From contig OZ252031.1 in assembly GCA_965247775.1 (NCBI GenBank), forward strand, positions 372,001 to 436,000: 64,000 nucleotides of DNA, in the 5' to 3' direction. The notes under the pieces are model-generated. The model had not been told where the DNA came from, searched no databases, and saw only the letters and a program-made list of their open reading frames with translations. A program made the translations under genes and the position numbers. Source of the stretch: G965247775 sp965247775 (GTDB lineage Bacteria; Chloroflexota; Dehalococcoidia; Bin125). This document shows, one piece after another, positions 32,097 to 40,451 of the stretch; position 1 is the first letter of the stretch; each line of letters begins with the position of its first letter.

Positions 32097-32495
32097 TCAG
32101 GAGGCTGGGTCCCCGGGGCCGGGGCCGGCGTTGCAGGCAGCGGTGTCGAGGAGGGAGCTGCGTTCGGCGGGGTCGGCGAGGCGGAGGCGGAGGATCCAGC
32201 CGTCGGCGTACGGGGAAGCGTTGACGGTTTCCGGGGCGTCGTCGAGGGAGTGGTTGAGGGAGACGACCTCACCGGAGACGGGGGCGTGGAGGTCAGCGAC
32301 GGCCTTGGCGGACTCGATCACGCCGAAGGGCTGCCCTTGGATGAGGCAGCTGCCGGGGTCGGGCAATTCGACGTAGACGATCTCGCCGAGCTGCTCCTGG
32401 GCGAAGTCGGTGATGCCGACCGCGCCCTCGTCCCCATCGAGGCGGATCCAGGTGTGCTCGGGGTGGTAACGGAGGTCGCTGGGGGTCTCCGGCAT
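32097..32495 (-). CDS. gcvH: GcvH-like lipoyl-carrier protein outside the gcv operon
   Basis: A 132-residue glycine cleavage H-protein. Y-H-P-E-H-T-W-I opens the domain, G-I-T-D-F-A-Q-E-Q-L-G-E-I-V-Y-V-E-L-P follows, and E-S-A-K-A-V-A-D-L-H-A-P contains the lipoylated Lys. V-N-A-S-P-Y-A-D-G-W-I is the usual distal motif. The C-terminus has a Pro/Gly-rich tail. A second, canonical gcvH sits in the gcvTHPAPB operon at 53389. This copy is among cupin, MFS, RidA and dehydrogenase genes, so it may carry lipoyl groups for another complex or be a spare copy. Confidence 0.9.
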   Translation of the reverse strand: MPETPSDLRYHPEHTWIRLDGDEGAVGITDFAQEQLGEIVYVELPDPGSCLIQGQPFGVIESAKAVADLHAPVSGEVVSLNHSLDDAPETVNASPYADGWILRLRLADPAERSSLLDTAACNAGPGPGDPAS

Positions 32496-32521
32496 CGGGA
32501 CTTCGTTCCGGCGTGGGCGGG

Positions 32522-33265
32522 CTATTCGGCGTCGTGCTGCCAGCCGCCGCCGTGCCAGGAGGCGAAGACGATGCACTCCTCGGGGCACTCGAAGGGGCCG
32601 TGGGGGGTGCCGGCGGGGCCGTAGATGTAGCCGCCGGGGCCGACCTCCCGGCCCTCGATGATCCAGCGGCCGCTGACGAGGACGTCGTGGTGGGCGGCCT
32701 CGTGGGTGTGGCGGGGCTCGACGTAGCCGGGGGGGAAGCGGGCGAGGATGTCGCGGCGGCCGCTGTGAACGTTCTGGGAGAGGATCTTGTACTGGACGCC
32801 CGGGGGGAGCGTGAAGCGCTCGGAGCCGTCGTGCCAGTCCATGGTGTTGCCGTCGGCGATGACACGGGGCTCGGGAGCGGAAGCGGCGGCGGCCTCGACG
32901 CCCTTCTTGGGGGGCCATTCGTGCTCCAGGGAGCCTTCGAAGTGGGCGAAGACGAGGCAGCCCTCGGGGCACTGGAAGGGGCCGTGGGGGACATCGGGGG
33001 GACCGTAGATGTAGCCGCCGCCGGCGGTGACTTCGGTGCCTTCGATGATCCAGCGGCCTTCGATGAGGATGTCGGAGTGGGCGCCGCCGTGCGTGTGGCG
33101 GGGCTCGACGTAGCCGGGGGGGAAGTTCCAGAGGGCGTCGCGCCGGCCGGTGGCGGGGTCTTCCCAGAGGATCTTGGCCTTGACGCCCTGGGGCAGGGCA
33201 AGCAACTCCGCGGCGTCGACCCACTCCATGGTGCTGGGATCGACGATGACACGTTCGTCGGGCAT
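32522..33265 (-). CDS. Double-cupin (ChrR-like) protein, paralogue
   Basis: A 247-residue tandem cupin. Both halves carry P-P-G-Y-V-E-P-R-H-T-H (near residues 52 and 174), followed by G-R-W-I-I-E-G and G-x-Y-I-Y-G-P. The first half is preceded by A-L-P-Q-G-V-K-A-K-I-L, the second by T-L-P-P-G-V-Q-Y-K-I-L. It is clearly paralogous to the protein at 28245-29036. The histidines suggest a metal site in each half. It is encoded just upstream of the GcvH-like gene, with 26 bp between them, on the same transcript. Confidence 0.85.
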   Translation of the reverse strand: MPDERVIVDPSTMEWVDAAELLALPQGVKAKILWEDPATGRRDALWNFPPGYVEPRHTHGGAHSDILIEGRWIIEGTEVTAGGGYIYGPPDVPHGPFQCPEGCLVFAHFEGSLEHEWPPKKGVEAAAASAPEPRVIADGNTMDWHDGSERFTLPPGVQYKILSQNVHSGRRDILARFPPGYVEPRHTHEAAHHDVLVSGRWIIEGREVGPGGYIYGPAGTPHGPFECPEECIVFASWHGGGWQHDAE

Positions 33266-33303
33266 GGGGGCGGGTCCTTTCGGTGGCGCAGGCGCGCAGA
33301 GCG

Positions 33304-33648
33304 TCAGGCTCGGTCTCGGCTGGCTGGGGGTTGGTTGGCTGGGGGTTGGTTGGCTGGGGGTTGGCTGGCTGGGGCCGAGCCGCGCTGGGCGTCAAGCCCA
33401 GCGAGCTGAGCGTAGGCCTCGGCGACGGCGGTCATGTCGCTGCGGGCGTGGCCAAGCGCGCCGGCGGTGGTGATGAGCTGGCGGGCGGCGGCGCAGGAGT
33501 CGACGACGGGGACGCCACGGTCGGCGGCGGCTCGCCGGGTGGCGGCGGAGGGGGAGAACCCCCTGACATCGAAGCCTGCCTGGACGAGGTTGGCGGCCAT
33601 GCGGCCGCCCATGGCGCCGACGCCGAGGAAGGCGATCTGCTTGCTCAT
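33304..33648 (-). pseudogene. 3-hydroxyisobutyrate dehydrogenase-family gene with large internal deletion
   Basis: The first 50 residues are a normal NAD(P) Rossmann start: F-L-G-V-G-A-M-G-G-R-M-A-A-N-L, then V-R-G-F-S-P-S. Next, without a frame change, comes a piece that fits the C-terminal helices of the same family (A-L-G-H-A-R-S-D-M-T-A-V-A-E-A-Y), so about 200 middle residues are missing, including the catalytic Lys. The tail is a Pro/Asn/Gln repeat (N-Q-P-P-A twice) from a 15-bp tandem repeat. It is probably a non-catalytic remnant, though it remains an open frame in an otherwise intact operon. Confidence 0.7.
33321..33374. repeat. 15-bp tandem repeat at the 3' end of the deleted dehydrogenase gene
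   Basis: The unit TGGCTGGGGGTTGGT occurs about three times (33321-33365) with a partial fourth copy. On the minus strand it codes for the pentapeptide A-N-Q-P-P repeated in frame. Confidence 0.85.
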
Positions 33649-33672
33649 CTGTGGCGCTCCGGTTGGTGGGGG

Positions 33673-34071
33673 CTAGTCGAGGACGGCCATGGCCTCGACC
33701 TCGATGAGGAAGTCGGGGCGGAAGAGGGCCTGGACGCCGATGAGGGTATTGGCGGGCTTGTCGCCGGTGATGACCTGGGAGCGGGCCTCGACGAGGGGGG
33801 CGAAGTGGGTGGCTTCGTCGAAGCCGACGATGAAGACGGTCATCTTGGTGACGTCGTCGAAGGTGGCGCCGGCGGCTGCGAGGGCGGCGGCGACGTTCTG
33901 ATAGGCCTGCAGGGCCTGGGCGGCGAAGTCGCCTTTACCGACGAGGTTGCCCTGGACGTCCATGGCGACCTGACCGGCCACGGAGACGACGCGGGTACCG
34001 GCGCCGACGACGACGTGCGAGTAGGCGCCGGGCTTGTGGATGGTGTCCGGGTTGATGTGCTGGGTGGCCAT
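33673..34071 (-). CDS. RidA family (YjgF/YER057c/UK114) protein
   Basis: A 132-residue RidA-like protein. Y-S-H-V-V-V-G and S-V-A-G-Q-V-A-M-D mark the first strands. A-L-Q-A-Y-Q-N-V-A-A-A-L-A-A-A-G-A-T-F-D-D-V-T-K forms the family helix, and the C-terminal I-E-V-E-A-M-A-V is typical. The canonical RidA catalytic Arg is in the R-P-x-[FL]-L-[IV]-E-[IV] region, seen here as R-P-D-F-L-I-E-V. Canonical members hydrolyse reactive enamine/imine intermediates. Its partners are dehydrogenases and a lipoyl carrier. Confidence 0.9.
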   Translation of the reverse strand: MATQHINPDTIHKPGAYSHVVVGAGTRVVSVAGQVAMDVQGNLVGKGDFAAQALQAYQNVAAALAAAGATFDDVTKMTVFIVGFDEATHFAPLVEARSQVITGDKPANTLIGVQALFRPDFLIEVEAMAVLD

Positions 34072-34132
34072 GCGTGTCTCCTGATCTCGTTGTGGGACGG
34101 GTGGACTGATGCGGCGGCCGGGCTTGGGGGGC

Positions 34133-35227
34133 TCAGAACTCGATGATGGCGCGGCCGAGGATACGGCCGTTGCGGAGGGCGTCGGTGGCGTCGTTGATCT
34201 GGTCGAGGCGATAGCGGTGGGTGACGAGGGCATTGAGGTCGAGGTCGCCGTCCTGGAACCAGCGGATGAAGGTGGGGAAGTCGCGCTCGGGGCGGCAGGA
34301 GCCGCCGACGCTGGCGATGTACTTCTTCTCGTTGATGAGGAGATCGGTGGCGTCCATGGAGAAGGGGCCGGTGGGGACGCCGACAAGGACGGCGGTGCCG
34401 CCGCTGGTTGCGCCGAGCTGGTGGCCGCGGACGGCGGGGCCGATCTGCTCCATGGTGGCGCGGACGCCGATGCAGTCGAAGGCGTAGTCGACGCCATCGG
34501 CGGGGGCGTTGCTCATGTTGATTTCGTGGGGGTGGGGGGTGAGCTGCTTGATGCGGGCGACGGGGTCCTCGCGGGCGGCGTTGACGGTTTCGGTGGCGCC
34601 GAAGCGGCGCGCGAGGTGGAGTTTTTCGTCGCTGAGGTCGACGGCGATGATGGGCTCGGCGCCAACGACGCGGGCGGCGGCGAGGGCGCTGAGGCCGACG
34701 CCGCCGATGCCGAAGACGGCGACGCTTTGGCCACGGCGGACGGCGGCGGTGTTGCGGACGGCGCCGGCGCCGGTGATGACGGCGCAGCCGAGGATGCAGC
34801 TGACGTCGGTGGGGAGGTCCTTGGGGACGGGGACCACGTAGGCGCCGTGGGAGATGGTGACGTCCGCCCAGGTGAACGAGAGGGGGGTGGTGGCGAGAGC
34901 GCCGTTGGCGAAGGTGAGGGTGACGCCTTCCGGGGTGGCGGCGGCGGCTTGTTCGTTGCGGGGGACCCAGGTGACGATGACGTGGTCGCCCTCACGGACG
35001 TGGTCGACTCGGGCGCCGGCGGCGGTGACGACGCCCGTCCCTTCATGGCCGAGGAGGCGTGCGTGCTGGCGCGGCGCGTCCAGATGGTGGAGCTGGCTGT
35101 GGCAGATGCCGCTGGAGAAGAGCTTGACGACGACTTGGTCGGGGCCGGGGTCGGGGATGGTGATTTGCTCGACGCCGAGGTGGGGTTCGCCGGGTGGGGC
35201 GTAGACCGCGCGCGCCTGGGTGGGCAT
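34133..35227 (-). CDS. Zinc-dependent alcohol dehydrogenase without structural-zinc lobe
   Basis: A 364-residue MDR enzyme. S-S-G-I-C-H-S-Q-L-H holds the first catalytic ligand (Cys). L-L-G-H-E-G-T-G gives the His-Glu pair, and I-L-G-C-A-V-I-T-G-A-G-A the third Cys. The Rossmann motif is F-G-I-G-G-V-G-L-S-A. The four-Cys structural-zinc loop of classical ADHs is absent: the region reads V-P-R-N-E-Q-A-A-A-A. It resembles NDMA-dependent or class III-like alcohol dehydrogenases. The operon context suggests oxidation of an alcohol handled with the adjacent SDR and RidA. A TAGACT lies 29 bases upstream. Confidence 0.88.
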   Translation of the reverse strand: MPTQARAVYAPPGEPHLGVEQITIPDPGPDQVVVKLFSSGICHSQLHHLDAPRQHARLLGHEGTGVVTAAGARVDHVREGDHVIVTWVPRNEQAAAATPEGVTLTFANGALATTPLSFTWADVTISHGAYVVPVPKDLPTDVSCILGCAVITGAGAVRNTAAVRRGQSVAVFGIGGVGLSALAAARVVGAEPIIAVDLSDEKLHLARRFGATETVNAAREDPVARIKQLTPHPHEINMSNAPADGVDYAFDCIGVRATMEQIGPAVRGHQLGATSGGTAVLVGVPTGPFSMDATDLLINEKKYIASVGGSCRPERDFPTFIRWFQDGDLDLNALVTHRYRLDQINDATDALRNGRILGRAIIEF

Positions 35228-35256
35228 GCGGGGCTCCTTTCGCGAGGGGCGGGGGC

Positions 35257-35262
35257 AGTCTA
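35257..35262 (-). promoter_or_regulatory. Probable -10 element TAGACT
   Basis: Lies 29 bases upstream of the alcohol dehydrogenase start and is an exact copy of the commonest hexamer in this window. It is followed by an AAGGAG ribosome-binding site. Confidence 0.5.
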
Positions 35263-35278
35263 CCGAGGAGGGGTGGGG

Positions 35279-36022
35279 TCAGGCGAGCATGCCGCCGTCG
35301 ATGATGAATTCGCTGCCGGTGCAGTAGGCGCTGTCGTCGGAGGCGAGGAAGAGGACGAGGCGGGCGACGTCGTGGACGGTGGCGACGCGGCCGAGGGGGA
35401 CGAGAGCCTCGACGGCTTTGAGGCCGCCCTGGGCGACGAGTGGGACGTCGCGGAGCATGTCGGTGTCGACGGCGCCGGGGTGGATGGAGTTGACGCGGAT
35501 GCTGTGGGGGCCAAGTTCGCGGGCGGCGACGCGGGTCATGCCGCGCACGGCCCATTTGGAGGCGCCGTAGGCGATGGAATTGGGGAAGCCGCGCAGGGCG
35601 TCGATGGAGGAGACGTTGATGATGGCGCCGCGGGCGGCGGCCTTCATGGCGGGTGCGACGGCGCGCATACCGAGGAAGACGCCGACCTGGTTGATGTCGA
35701 TGATGCGGCGGTAGGCGTTGAGGTCCATTTCGTCGAGGGGTTGGGCGGCGAAGACGCCGGCGTTGTTGACGAGGACGTCGAGGCGGCCGTGGGCGTGGAG
35801 GATGGTGTCGACGGCGCGCTGCCAATGATCCGGCTCGCGGACGTCGAGGTGGTGGTAGGCGGCGCCGTCAATAGAGGCGGCGACGGCGTCGCCCTCCGTG
35901 TCGAGGATGTCGGCGAGGGCGACGGTGGCACCCTCGGCGGCGAAGAGACGGGCCTCGGCGGGGCCCTGTCCACGGGCGGCGCCGGTGATGAGGGCGACGC
36001 GTCCTTGCAGGCGGCCGGGCAT
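35279..36022 (-). CDS. Short-chain dehydrogenase (hydroxysteroid/cyclic alcohol dehydrogenase type)
   Basis: A 247-residue SDR. T-G-A-A-R-G-Q-G binds the cofactor (Gln for the usual Ile). A-D-I-L-D-T supplies an acidic residue typical of NAD preference, N-N-A-G-V-F follows, the catalytic Ser is in V-S-S-I-D-A, and Y-G-A-S-K has Tyr-Lys. V-N-S-I-H-P-G-A-V-D-T and E-F-I-I-D-G-G end the domain. It resembles 20-beta-hydroxysteroid and cyclohexanol dehydrogenases. It is upstream of the zinc ADH and may share its pathway. Confidence 0.9.
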   Translation of the reverse strand: MPGRLQGRVALITGAARGQGPAEARLFAAEGATVALADILDTEGDAVAASIDGAAYHHLDVREPDHWQRAVDTILHAHGRLDVLVNNAGVFAAQPLDEMDLNAYRRIIDINQVGVFLGMRAVAPAMKAAARGAIINVSSIDALRGFPNSIAYGASKWAVRGMTRVAARELGPHSIRVNSIHPGAVDTDMLRDVPLVAQGGLKAVEALVPLGRVATVHDVARLVLFLASDDSAYCTGSEFIIDGGMLA

Positions 36023-36113
36023 GGGCGTTCCTTGCGTCCGTGGCCTTCCGCGCCGGCGCGCGGCCTGACAGTGGCGGCGGGTGGGGCCATGCTGCTGAGA
36101 GGCGGCGGCGCCG

Positions 36114-36986
36114 TCAAGGGAGGTGGGAAGGGAGGGGCGGGCGGGCGAGGCGTTCGTCGTGGAGGCGTTTGAGGGAGGTGCCGGCGGCGGCGGCGATGAC
36201 CATGCCGGCGCCGATGAAGGTGAGGGTGGTGGGGACTTCGGCGAGGGCGAAGAGACCACCTTCGGCGGCGAGGACGTGACGGGCGCCGATGTTGAGGAGC
36301 GTGAAGCCGATGCCGATTTGGACGAAGCCGAGGAGGAGGGAGAGGCTGGCGTCGTGGAGGGGGATGGATGAGGTCGGAGGTGGCGGCGAGGGCGATGGCG
36401 ACGCCGACGAGGCCAGCGCCGGCGGTGGCCGAGGTCATGTCGACGGCGGGCCAGCGGCGGACGACGATGATGACGAGGGCGGAGTTGATGGGGACGCCGA
36501 GGGCGATGAGGTTGCCTTTGAGCCCACCCGCTTGGAGGCCGTCGGCCATCATGCCGGCGGTGCCGGCGGTGCCGGCGATGCCGGCGGGGCCGAGGACGAT
36601 GGCGGCCCAAATGAGCGGGGCGACGCGCTCACGCAGGACGAAGAGTCCGGCGAGGGGGGCGAAGAGGGGGGCGGTGGCGGAGATGGCGGCGAGGTTGGCA
36701 ACGCTGGTGAGGGTGAGGGCTTGGATGTACGTAGGGAAGCCGGCGCCGAGGCCGAGGGTGTCGAGGAGGCCGCCCCTGCGGTCCGCCGGGTGCGGGTGAG
36801 GCTTGCGCCGCGGCGGCGGTAGGCGGCGACGAGGAAGAGGACCACGGCGGCGGCGAGGGAGTGGTAGAAGAGGATCTGCCAGCCGTCGGCCTGATCGACA
36901 TGGCGGGCGATGACGCCGCCGGTGCTGACGGCGAGGCCGAAGAGGAAGATGAGGGCGACGCCGCGACGGTAGTGCGGATCGCACAT
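36114..36986 (-). pseudogene. EamA/DMT-family transporter with two frameshifts
   Basis: The ATG at 36986 begins a membrane protein (V-A-L-I-F-L-F-G-L-A-V-S-T-G-G-V, Q-I-L-F-Y-H-S-L-A-A-A). Near 36790 the homologous reading jumps frame to L-G-L-G-A-G-F-P-T-Y-I-Q-A-L, then R-E-R-V-A-P-L-I-W-A-A-I-V. Near 36370, at a run of C, it jumps again to L-L-L-G-F-V-Q-I-G-I-G-F and V-L-A-A-E-G-G-L-F-A-L-A-E-V, ending at 36114. Joined, the pieces make a normal ten-helix DMT exporter of about 290 residues. It is either decayed or damaged by homopolymer errors. Confidence 0.8.
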
Positions 36987-36993
36987 GGCGGGC

Positions 36994-36999
36994 AGTCTA
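36994..36999 (-). promoter_or_regulatory. Probable -10 element TAGACT giving a leaderless transcript
   Basis: Only 7 bases separate this hexamer from the ATG at 36986, so transcription would start at or next to the start codon. No ribosome-binding site fits in between. Confidence 0.5.
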
Positions 37000-37128
37000 G
37001 GCAGCGGGGTCGGGGGGGGGGCAGTTGTGGGAGGCGGGCGGGTTGAACGGAATGGGCGGCGTGTGGAGACTCGAGCGGGAGGCGCAATGGCCGAGGCGGA
37101 CGGTGTGCCGGGGAGAAGGAGCAATGCC

Positions 37129-37447
37129 GTGAAGCGGGCGGGGCCGGCGCTGTTGCTGGTGACCGGGCTGGCGCTGGCAGCATGCGGCGGCGGAGTTCGG
37201 TCCGTTCCGGACGGAGTTGTCGTTCGAGATCGAGTCGGAGACGGAGCTGGCGGACGGCAAGGTGCTGCGGGCGACGAACAGCTTCGGGAATCAGATCGTG
37301 GTCGTGGCGCGCTGGCTGGAGGGGCGGACGGAGTACCTATTCTGTCGCTACAGCACGTCGAAGCCGGAGGTGTACCGGCGGGCGTCCTTCGAGGAGGCGT
37401 GCCGGGCAGCGGCGATCGACGATTCGCCGCGTTCGAGCAGGGCCTAG
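37129..37447 (+). pseudogene. Small lipoprotein, one-base frameshift
   Basis: GTG at 37129 follows AGAAGGAG and encodes a signal peptide V-K-R-A-G-P-A-L-L-L-V-T-G-L-A-L-A-A-C with a good lipobox (L-A-A-C). Soon after the Cys the meaningful frame shifts (about 37196) to F-G-P-F-R-T-E-L-S-F-E-I-E-S-E and continues to a TAG at 37447. The mature domain of about 80 residues is unknown to me. As sequenced, the frame reading the signal peptide runs past the stop into unrelated codons. The next gene starts 36 bp downstream. Confidence 0.65.
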
Positions 37448-37483
37448 GCGGCCGGGGCAGGCCGGGGAAGCGATGGGTATGAC

Positions 37484-38662
37484 ATGACGATGGACGGGTC
37501 GGCGGCGAAGTCGGCGGCGCGGGCGGCGATCGCGGAGGACGAGGCGGCGTTGCGAGCGCTGTCGCTGGAGATCCATGGGCGGCCGGAGCTGAACTTCGAG
37601 GAAGTGCAGGCGCACGACGCGCTGAGCATGGCGCTGGAGGAGCGGGGCTTCGCGGTGGAGCGGGGGGCGTACGGGCTGGCGACGGCGTTCGCGGCGCGGA
37701 TGGGTGTGGGCGGCCCGACGATCGCGATCTGCTGCGAGTACGACGCTCTACCGGAGATCGGGCACGCCTGCGGGCACAACCTGATCGCGATGGCGGGGGT
37801 GGGGGCGGCGCTGGGGCTGGGGGCAGCGCTGCGGCCGGACGAGGGGCAGATCCTGGTGCTGGGAACGCCGGCGGAAGAGGGTGGGGGCGGCAAAGTGGAG
37901 CTGATCGAGCGGGGGGCGCTGGCGGGGGTGGACGCGGCGATGATGGTGCATCCGGCGCTGGAGGACTCGGTGCGGCCGGGGATCAATGCGCTGCATGCGC
38001 TGGAGATCGAGTTCCGCGGACGGAACGCACACGCCGCAGCGGCGCCGTGGGACGGGATCAACGCGCTGGACGCGATGGTCCTGGCCTACAACGGGGTTTC
38101 CGTGCTGCGGCAGCAGCTGCCGCCGGACGCGCGCGTGCACGGTGTGATCACCGATGGGGGCGGCAAGCCGAACATCATTCCCAAGCGGACGCGGGCGGAG
38201 TTCCTGGTGCGGGCTGGGGATGAGACGTCGCTGGCGGCACTGAAGCCGCGGGTGCTGGCCTGTTTCGAGGCGGCGGCGACGGCGACGGGGTGCCTGCTGG
38301 AGGCGGGCTGGAGCGGGCACCCCTACAGCCATCTGACGACGAACGGGCCGATGGCGGAGGCGTACGTGGCCAACGCGGGGGCGCTGGGCAAGGCCCTGGA
38401 CGCGGGCGCGGCGGGGTTCGTGGGGGGGAGCACGGACATGGGGAACGTGTCGCACGTGGTGCCGACGATCCACCCGATGTTCGCGATCGAGGCGGAGGCG
38501 GGGAACCACACGGCGGCGTTCGCGGCAGGGGCGGCGAGGCCGGGAGCGCAGGAAGCGGCGCTGCTGGCGGCGACGGCGATGGCGATGACGGGCGTCGATC
38601 TGTGCGCCGACGCGGATCTGCTGGCGCGGGCGCAGGCGGACTTCCGGGCGGCGCACGATTAG
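37484..38662 (+). CDS. M20-family amidohydrolase/peptidase
   Basis: A 392-residue M20D/PM20D2-like metal hydrolase. L-S-L-E-I-H-G-R-P-E-L-N-F-E-E opens the catalytic domain, C-E-Y-D-A-L-P-E-I-G-H-A-C-G-H-N holds the metal-binding Asp and His, and G-T-P-A-E-E-G-G-G-G contains the catalytic Glu pair. The lid domain begins at F-R-G-R-N-A-H-A-A, and S-T-D-M-G-N-V-S-H-V-V-P ends the active site. Relatives cleave N-acyl amino acids, dipeptides or p-aminobenzoyl-glutamate in the cytoplasm. Confidence 0.92.
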   Translation: MTMDGSAAKSAARAAIAEDEAALRALSLEIHGRPELNFEEVQAHDALSMALEERGFAVERGAYGLATAFAARMGVGGPTIAICCEYDALPEIGHACGHNLIAMAGVGAALGLGAALRPDEGQILVLGTPAEEGGGGKVELIERGALAGVDAAMMVHPALEDSVRPGINALHALEIEFRGRNAHAAAAPWDGINALDAMVLAYNGVSVLRQQLPPDARVHGVITDGGGKPNIIPKRTRAEFLVRAGDETSLAALKPRVLACFEAAATATGCLLEAGWSGHPYSHLTTNGPMAEAYVANAGALGKALDAGAAGFVGGSTDMGNVSHVVPTIHPMFAIEAEAGNHTAAFAAGAARPGAQEAALLAATAMAMTGVDLCADADLLARAQADFRAAHD

Positions 38663-38714
38663 CGGTCGAGGGCGTTGAGGCCGCGGATAGCGGCGCAGGA
38701 GGCAGCGGCCTCGG

Positions 38715-38720
38715 TAGACT
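38715..38720 (+). promoter_or_regulatory. Probable -10 element TAGACT
   Basis: Lies 35 bases upstream of the ATG at 38756, which has its own GGGAGGGAG ribosome-binding site. It supports separate transcription from the M20 gene. Confidence 0.5.
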
Positions 38721-38755
38721 TCGCGCGACAGCGAGAGACAGGGAGGGAGCAGACG

Positions 38756-39394
38756 ATGCGACTGGCGATCATTGGCTCGGGAAACGTGGGCGGGGCGCTG
38801 GGGCGGTTGTGGGCGGGGAACGGGCACGAGGTGACGTTCGGGTCGCGGGACCCGTCGGGAGAGGGGGTGCAGGCAGCGGTGAGCGCGGCGGGGTCGAGGG
38901 CGCGGGCGGCGACGGTGGCCGAGGCGGCGCAGGGGGCGGAGGTGGTGGTCCTGGCGACGCCGTGGGACGCGACGCAGGGGTCGGTGAAGGCGGCGGGGGA
39001 CCTGTCGGGCAAGGTGGTACTGGACGCGACGAACCCGCTGCAGATGACGGAGTCGGGGCTGGAGCTGGCGGTGGGGTTCACGACGTCGGCGGGGGAGCAA
39101 GTGGCGGGCTGGGCGCCCGGGGCGCGGGTGGTGAAGGCGTTCAATTCCACGGGGTCGGGAAACTACGCGCAAGCGAACTTCGGGGGGCAGGCGGCGAGCA
39201 TGGCGATCTGCGGCGACGACGAGGAGGCGAAGGCGACGGTGGCCGGGCTGGCGGAGGAACTGGGCTTCGACGTGCTGGACGCGGGACCACTGCGCTGCGC
39301 GCGCCTGCTGGAGCCGCTGGCGATGCTCTGGATCACCCTGGCTTACTCGCAGGGCGAGGGGCCGGAGATCGCCTGGAAGCTGTTGCGGCGCTAG
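38756..39394 (+). CDS. NADPH-dependent F420 reductase-like protein
   Basis: A 212-residue Rossmann protein of the F420H2:NADP oxidoreductase (Npd) type. I-I-G-S-G-N-V-G-G-A-L-G-R binds the nucleotide. F-G-S-R-D-P has the Ser-Arg pair that reads the NADP 2'-phosphate, and V-V-L-A-T-P-W and K-A-F-N-S-T-G-S-G-N follow. It would move hydride between NADP(H) and coenzyme F420 if the organism makes F420, or act as a generic NADP-binding reductase. Luciferase-like and PPOX-class genes nearby are compatible with F420 use. Confidence 0.85.
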   Translation: MRLAIIGSGNVGGALGRLWAGNGHEVTFGSRDPSGEGVQAAVSAAGSRARAATVAEAAQGAEVVVLATPWDATQGSVKAAGDLSGKVVLDATNPLQMTESGLELAVGFTTSAGEQVAGWAPGARVVKAFNSTGSGNYAQANFGGQAASMAICGDDEEAKATVAGLAEELGFDVLDAGPLRCARLLEPLAMLWITLAYSQGEGPEIAWKLLRR

Positions 39395-39422
39395 CGCCGC
39401 AAAGGGCGGGACGGCCGGTCCG

Positions 39423-40451
39423 CTAGGCGGTGGGGTCGGGGCGGACGCGGATGAGGGCGCGGCCGGTGTTGCGGCCCTCGTAGAGGCCGGCGAGGACGTG
39501 GGGGGCCTGGGCGAGGCCGTCGGTGACGTCCTCGCGGTAGGCGAGGCGGCCCTGGCGGAACCAGTCCCGAAGGGCGGCGAGGGCCTCGGGGTAGCGGTCC
39601 TTGTAGTCGAAGACGACGAAGCCTTGGATGCGGAGGCGGTTGACGAGGGCGTAGCGCTCGAGGCGGAGGCCGGTGGGGGGCGGGTCCCAGGACTCGGTGG
39701 CGGAGGTGCCGCAGACGACGACGCGGCCGCCGGGGTTGAGGAGGCCCGCGACGGTGTCCAGGGTGGGGCCGCCGACGTTGTCGAAGTAGACGTCGACGCC
39801 CTCCGGCGCGGCGGCGCGGATGGCGGCGGCGAGGTCCGGGGTGGCCTTGTAGTCGATGGCGTCGTCGTAGGCGAAGGCGTCGCGGCAGAGGGCGACCTTG
39901 GTGGGCCCGCCGGCGATTCCCACGGTGCGGCAGTCGTGGATCTTGGCGATCTGGCCAGCGGCGCTGCCGACGGCGCCGGCGGCGGTGGAGACGAGGACGG
40001 TCTCGCCGGGCTGGGGGCGGCCGACGTCGAGGAGGCCGAAATAGGCCGTGACGCCGGAGTGGCCGAGGAGGCCGAGGGCGGTGGAGAGGGGGGCGTCGCT
40101 GGGGTCGAGGAGGCGGAAGCCGGGGTGGTCGGGCGAAGCGATGCCGTACTCCTGCCAGCCCGTCTGGCCGAAGACGAAGTCGCCGACGGAGACGTCCGGG
40201 TTGTGCGTGGCGACGACCTCGCCGACGCCGAAGGCGTTCATCGTGGCGCCGGTCTCGACGCTGGCGTAGTTGCGGGCGGTGCTGATCCAGCCCTTCATGC
40301 CGGGGTCGGCGGAGACATAGACGTTGTGGACGAGGACCTCGCCTTGGGCGGGCTGGGGGACGTCGCGGTCCTCCAGCCCGAAGAGGTCTGGGGTGGGGAG
40401 GGCGGTGGCGCGGCGGCGGAGGACGACGGAGGGGTTGGGTTGGGTGGTCAT
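39423..40451 (-). CDS. NADP-dependent MDR oxidoreductase (CurA/leukotriene B4 12-hydroxydehydrogenase-like)
   Basis: A 342-residue zinc-free MDR enzyme. Y-V-S-A-D-P-G-M-K-G-W-I is the hallmark of the PTGR/CurA branch, G-L-L-G-H-S-G-V-T-A-Y-F-G-L precedes the cofactor domain, and S-T-A-A-G-A-V-G-S-A-A-G-Q is the AxxGxxG nucleotide motif. V-Y-F-D-N-V-G-G is conserved. Such enzymes reduce alpha,beta-unsaturated ketones and aldehydes with NADPH. Its start overlaps the stop of the upstream AhpD-like gene by 4 bp, so the two are coupled and may jointly detoxify reactive carbonyls or peroxides. Confidence 0.92.
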   Translation of the reverse strand: MTTQPNPSVVLRRRATALPTPDLFGLEDRDVPQPAQGEVLVHNVYVSADPGMKGWISTARNYASVETGATMNAFGVGEVVATHNPDVSVGDFVFGQTGWQEYGIASPDHPGFRLLDPSDAPLSTALGLLGHSGVTAYFGLLDVGRPQPGETVLVSTAAGAVGSAAGQIAKIHDCRTVGIAGGPTKVALCRDAFAYDDAIDYKATPDLAAAIRAAAPEGVDVYFDNVGGPTLDTVAGLLNPGGRVVVCGTSATESWDPPPTGLRLERYALVNRLRIQGFVVFDYKDRYPEALAALRDWFRQGRLAYREDVTDGLAQAPHVLAGLYEGRNTGRALIRVRPDPTA

